Positions 60,149 to 64,000 of a DNA stretch of 64,000 nucleotides are shown here, one piece after another (position 1 is the stretch's first letter; every line of letters starts with the position of its first letter). The position numbers and the translations under genes were made by a program. The DNA is from Eustoma russellianum (taxonomy: Eukaryota > Streptophyta > Magnoliopsida > Gentianales > Gentianaceae): contig AP025051.1 in assembly GCA_036186865.1 (NCBI GenBank), forward strand, positions 17,547,712 to 17,611,711, in the 5' to 3' direction. Below the pieces are notes generated by a model. The model was given only the letters and a program-made list of their open reading frames with translations. It had not been told where the DNA came from and did no database searches.

Positions 60149-60221
60149 GTATATTATGAAATCGTGCGAATTCTTATAAGTACTATTCCTATAGTTGCTT
60201 AGTAAGCATTGCATGATTCAG
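60149..60221 (+). other. Intron-like segment 1 of element K (73 nt)
   Basis: It begins GTATAT after ACAG and ends TTCAG. It is AT-rich, has stops in both flanking frames, and its length (3n+1) breaks the frame. Exact removal splits a glycine codon in phase 1 and joins the conserved VVT to AILV that precede the protease. The related element J has these codons contiguous at 51806-51819 (minus strand). Confidence 0.75.
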
Positions 60222-63200
60222 GAGCTATTCTAGTATGTTCAGTACCTGCCAATGTGTTATTTGATAGTGGCGCTAGCCACTCCTTCATATCCATGAAATT
60301 TGCGAAGAATATTGAGCATAACCCAACCTATAGTGATGCACCCTATAGAATCCAAGCAGCTGGGGAACAGGTGCTTGTATCTTACCATGTTTTCAGAAAC
60401 TGCGAACTTGAGTTCGATAACCATCGGTTTGACGCCGACTTGATTCTCATACCCATGACGGACTTCGATGTGATTCTTGGGATGGATTGGCTTTCCAAGA
60501 ATTATGCCAACATTGATTGTAGTGAAAAACAAGTTACCTTTAAGGATCCCACACGTAAGGAAGTGACCTTTCAAGGAGGATCAAAGTTATGGAAGTGTCC
60601 TAGGAATGTTTATGCAAATGCGATTCTCGCTAATAAGGAACTGAAGAAACGACATGAGGGATTTCTTGTTTATGCAATAAATGCCGATCAAGCGCCCTCC
60701 GATCTTTCTCAAGTCCCAGTGGTTCGAGAATACCCAGATGTTTTTCCAGAAGAGCTATCGGGTCTCCCTCCAGACCGGGAGATATCTTTTGAAATCAACT
60801 TAGTTCCAGGAGCTGAGCCAATATCAATGGCTCCCTATCGAATGGCACCTGCGGAACTAAAAGAGCTGAAGGAACAGCTGCGCGAATTGCTGGAAAAGAA
60901 ACTTATTTGCCCAAGTGTTTCACCTTTGGGAGCTCCAGTACTGTTTGTCAAGAAAAAGGACGGAAGTATGCGGTTATGTATTGACTATCGGGAGCTCAAC
61001 AAAATCACAATAAAGAACAAGTACACATTGCCTAGGATCGACGATCTGTTCGATCTGCTTCGGGTAAGCAAATTAAAACTTTATTTTAGTAATAAGCCTA
61101 TTATAAACCTTACTTAAGAATATCATAATGTAGGGGACAAGGATTTTCAGTAAAGTTGATCTTCGCTCAAGATATTTCCAATTGAAGATCAAGGATGAGG
61201 ACGTCCCAAAAACTGCATTCAGAACCCGTTATGGACATTACGAATTTTTAGTAATGCCATTCAGACTGATCAACGCCCCCGCAGCGTTTATGGATCTAAT
61301 GAATCGAGTCTTTCAAGACCAACTAGACAAGTTTGTTGCAGTCTTCATTGACGATATTTTGATCTACTCACCTGACGAAAAGACCCAAGCGAACCACTTA
61401 AGTGTCGTTCTGGACATTCTACGGAGGAAACAACTATACGCTAAATTTAGTAAATGTGAAATTCTGGCTACGCAGTGTAGCATTTCTGGGACATGTAATA
61501 TCTGAAGATGGTACATCTGTAGACCCCAAGAAAATCGAGGCAATCACGGAGTGGCCTAGACCGACCAACATTACAGAGGTACGAAGTTTTCTCGGTCTCG
61601 CCGGTTACTATCGTAAGTTTGTGGTAGGATTTTCTTGAATCGCTATGCCTCTTACCTGTTTGACCCAAAAGAAAACCAAGTTTGAATGGACCTCAGATTG
61701 TGAAAAGAGTTTTACTAAATTAAAGAAGAAGCTGACCTCCGCCCCAGTTTTAGCACAACCCATTCCTGGTGAAAACTTTGTAGTGTACAGTGATGCCTCT
61801 AAGAACGGGCTGGGATGCGTACTAATGCAAAAAGATCGAGTGATTGCATATGCATCCCGACAGTTAAAGACATTTGAACAAAACTACCCGGTACATGACC
61901 TCGAATTAGCAGCCGTAGTCTTTGCACTAAAAATATGGAGGCACTATCTGTACGGCGAGAAGTGCGAAATTTTCACAGACCACAAGAGCCTCAAGTATCT
62001 TTTGACCCAAAAAGAACTAAACATGCGTCAGCGCAGATGGCTAGAATTAATGAAAGACTACGACCTATCGATTCAGTATCATCCGGGAAAAGCTAACAAG
62101 GTAGCTGACGCATTGAGTAGAAAAACAAGCCATCCGCGTCAACCACCCTTGCAGCATGACATGGAAGAATTTGATCTGGAGGAGGTAGATTCAGTTGAAG
62201 GCATGCTCGCAAAGTTGGTGGTGATTCCTTCGCTGATAGACAAGATTAAAGAAGGTCAAGAAAAGGATGGAACCTTAAAGAAGATAAAGGACTGGGTGAG
62301 AATGAAACCGTCTGAAGAGTTTAAAGTCATAAACGACAACAGCTGTGGTTTCGAGGAAGACTGTGTGTACCAAATGACGAGGACATAAAGAATGAAGTTC
62401 TTCGGGAAGCCCACAACTCTCGATTATCTATTCACCCTGGAGCCAATAAGATATATCAAGATTTGAAACAATGATTCTGGTGGCATGGCATGAAAAGACA
62501 AATTGCGGAATTCGTAGGGAAATGCCTCGTTCGCCAGAAGGTGAAAGCGAAACATCAGAAACCCGCTGGATTGCTACAACCTCTTGAACTTCCCAAGTGG
62601 AAGTGGGACCACATTACTATGGATTTTGTTACGGACCTACCAAGAACAAAGAGCGGATACGATACCATTTGGGTAGTCGTTGATCGCTTAACAAAGTGCG
62701 CCCACTTCATGGCCATGACAATCAAGGCTCCAATGGAGAAATTGGCTACGATGTATGTTGAACAAATTGTTAGTCTTCATGGATTACCCCTAAGCATTGT
62801 TTGTGACCGTGACCCTCGCTTCACATCACGATTTTTGACTGCTTTTCAAAAAGCGATGGGCACTGAAGTCCGAATGAGCTCAGCATTTCAGCCCCAAACT
62901 GATGGTGAATCGGAAAGGACCATTCAGACATTGGAAGACATGTTGCAATCTTGCATACTTGAGTTTGGGGGAAGCTGGGATAGGAGTCTCAAACTGGTAG
63001 AATTTTCTTATAACAATAGTTACCATCGATCTATAAGTATGGCTCCGTATGAAGCACTATATGGAAGAAAGTGCCGTTCTCCGCTCTACTGGGATGAAAT
63101 TGGAGATAAGATTCTTACTAGACCCAACCTAGTGGAGCATACTCGAGAAAAAATAAGAATCATAAGGCAAAAGTTACAAGCGGCCCAAGATAGAAGTAAG

Positions 63201-63659
63201 GTTTGGGCAGATGAGAAGCGGCGACCATTAGAATTTCAAGCCGGAGAAAAAGTGTTTTTAAAGGTATCGCCGACAAAAGGAGTTAAAAGATTTGGTATCA
63301 AAGGGAAATTAAGCCCAAGATTTATTGGACTCTACGAGATTATCGAAAGAATTAGGGAAGTTGCTTATCGACTCGCACTACCGCCCACACTATCTCAAAT
63401 ACATGATGTGTTTCATGTATCTCAACTTCGTCGGTATGTGCAAGATCCTAGCCATGTCATAAAGGAGCAACCTTTGAAGCTTGAAGCCGACATGACATAT
63501 GAGGAAGAACCCGAAAGGATAATTGATCGTAAGGAAAAAGCTTTAAGAAGACGATCTAAACCTATGATCAAAGTTCAATGGAAGAACCATTTAGTTGATG
63601 AAGCTACACGGGAAATGGAAGAAAACATGAAAAACTTGTACCCTCACCTCTTCGGCTAA
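60222..63659 (+). pseudogene. pol: Element K pol: protease, reverse transcriptase, RNase H, integrase (interrupted)
   Basis: Protease (FDSGASHSF, about 60260), reverse transcriptase (LFVKKKDGSMRLCIDYREL, then after intron-like segment 2 FSKVDLRS, FRTRYGHYEF, catalytic FIDDIL near 61344), RNase H (VYSDASKNGLGC, DLELAAVVFAL, TDHKSLKYLL), integrase zinc region (HNSRLSIHPG, with CLVRQ in place of CLVCQ), core (MDFVTDLP, VVDRLTKCAHF, CDRDPRFTSRF, DGESERTIQTL) and C-terminal domain ending YPHLFG at 63659. Defects are one extra A near 61460, TGA at 61636, one missing base near 62349 and TGA at 62472. The integrase frame from 62490 is fully open. It would copy and insert the element but cannot be made whole from this locus. 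Confidence 0.92.
61064..61133 (+). other. Intron-like segment 2 of element K (70 nt)
   Basis: It begins GTAAGC directly after a complete CGG codon in reverse transcriptase and ends ATGTAG. It is AT-rich, with CTTACTTAAG as a possible branch region about 25-30 nt from the end. The upstream frame stops inside it. Exact removal rejoins the conserved RT blocks DLFDLL and FSKVDLRS without loss of a codon. Confidence 0.75.
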
Positions 63660-63703
63660 CGATTCTAAGTTTCGAGGACGAAACTTGTAATAAGGGGGGA
63701 GGA
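63660..63703 (+). other. Element K 3' untranslated region and polypurine tract
   Basis: A TTTCGAGGACGAAACTT motif, also seen in H and J, precedes AATAAGGGGGGAGGA, which abuts the TGTTGTACCC LTR start at 63704. Confidence 0.9.
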
Positions 63704-64000
63704 TGTTGTACCCAACAAGGAACCACCTTGTACTTACGACCCAATCAGGAGAGAGTTATGAGAATTTGTGTCTACAAGCACAATTTATTTAGTTGATGAA
63801 CATTTCATTTTATTAAATTATGTTACGGAAAGTGTTATATTAGAATATCAAGCGCGAATACTGAACCATGTGAAGGGACCCAATTCTCTCCCAAAGACTT
63901 GTGAGATTTCGGCCACAAGGTTAAGAAAGGCCTTAATGGAATTTCCTAAGATTTTATGGGCCATCTTTTAAGTAAGCCAATAAGCAATCCAACAAGTTTT
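63704..64000 (+). mobile_element. Element K 3' LTR, first 297 bp
   Basis: It begins TGTTGTACCC and is cut by the window end. It matches 45082-45378 except for one A/G difference near 63738 and the final base, an identity of about 99% over the visible part. Confidence 0.95.

Overview
The window reads as plant nuclear heterochromatin built almost entirely of nested retrotransposons. Reasons: long LTRs with TG...CA ends, primer-binding sites matching plant initiator tRNA-Met (TGGTATCAGAGC and variants), Sirevirus-type Ty1/copia elements with multiple polypurine tracts, Ty3/gypsy elements of Del/Tekay type, a plant L1-like LINE tail carrying RNase H, a plant SINE tail and a hAT transposase fragment. 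No host gene, tRNA, rRNA or CRISPR array was recognised. The species cannot be named from the sequence; an AT-rich angiosperm is likely. I use letters for the elements.

Layout, left to right. 1-8524: element C, a minus-strand Sirevirus-like copia with LTRs, primer site and a broken gag but no pol. Its left LTR is cut by the window edge and split by a 5'-truncated LINE (1384-3387). 8525-13706: the right half of element D (plus), a Sirevirus with pol tail, an env-like/accessory ORF remnant behind its own TATA-like box, several polypurine tracts and a 3' LTR full of CATCGATCGATG-type palindromic repeats. 13707-16682: decayed copia pol, element E. 16683-16935: possible MITE with 30-bp inverted ends. 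16936-22837: element F, a minus-strand copia gag and 5' LTR, split by the complete non-autonomous element G (17972-22415, target duplication GTTTA). G encodes a gag-like protein with an unfamiliar C-terminus and no polymerase. 22838-26824: the only stretch without LTR-element coding, holding diverged tandem repeats, a SINE tail, a hAT fragment and a D-like repeat patch.

26825-41591: two copies, A and B, of one Sirevirus family (C is a relative), joined head to tail: A LTR, A gag, truncated B LTR, B gag, B pol, B LTR. B is the best-preserved copia in the window. 41592-45081: gypsy element H tail and 3' LTR. 45082-64000: gypsy element K (plus), whose 5' LTR is split by gypsy element J (46353-55795, minus, target duplication TACAC). 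K's 3' LTR runs off the window.

The most unusual observation is in K. Its reading frame is interrupted twice by short AT-rich segments (73 and 70 nt) with GT...AG ends. Removing each one would restore the conserved protein exactly, once just before protease and once inside reverse transcriptase. Element J, in this same window, lacks the first segment at the homologous site. K therefore looks like an intron-bearing Del/Tekay-type retrotransposon, which should be impossible to maintain if its genomic RNA were always spliced. Other strong points are the gag-only element G with its repeated HPKHV-like motif, the A/B chimera, a possible spliceable gag-pol junction in B, and a conflict in K and J between nesting order and LTR divergence.
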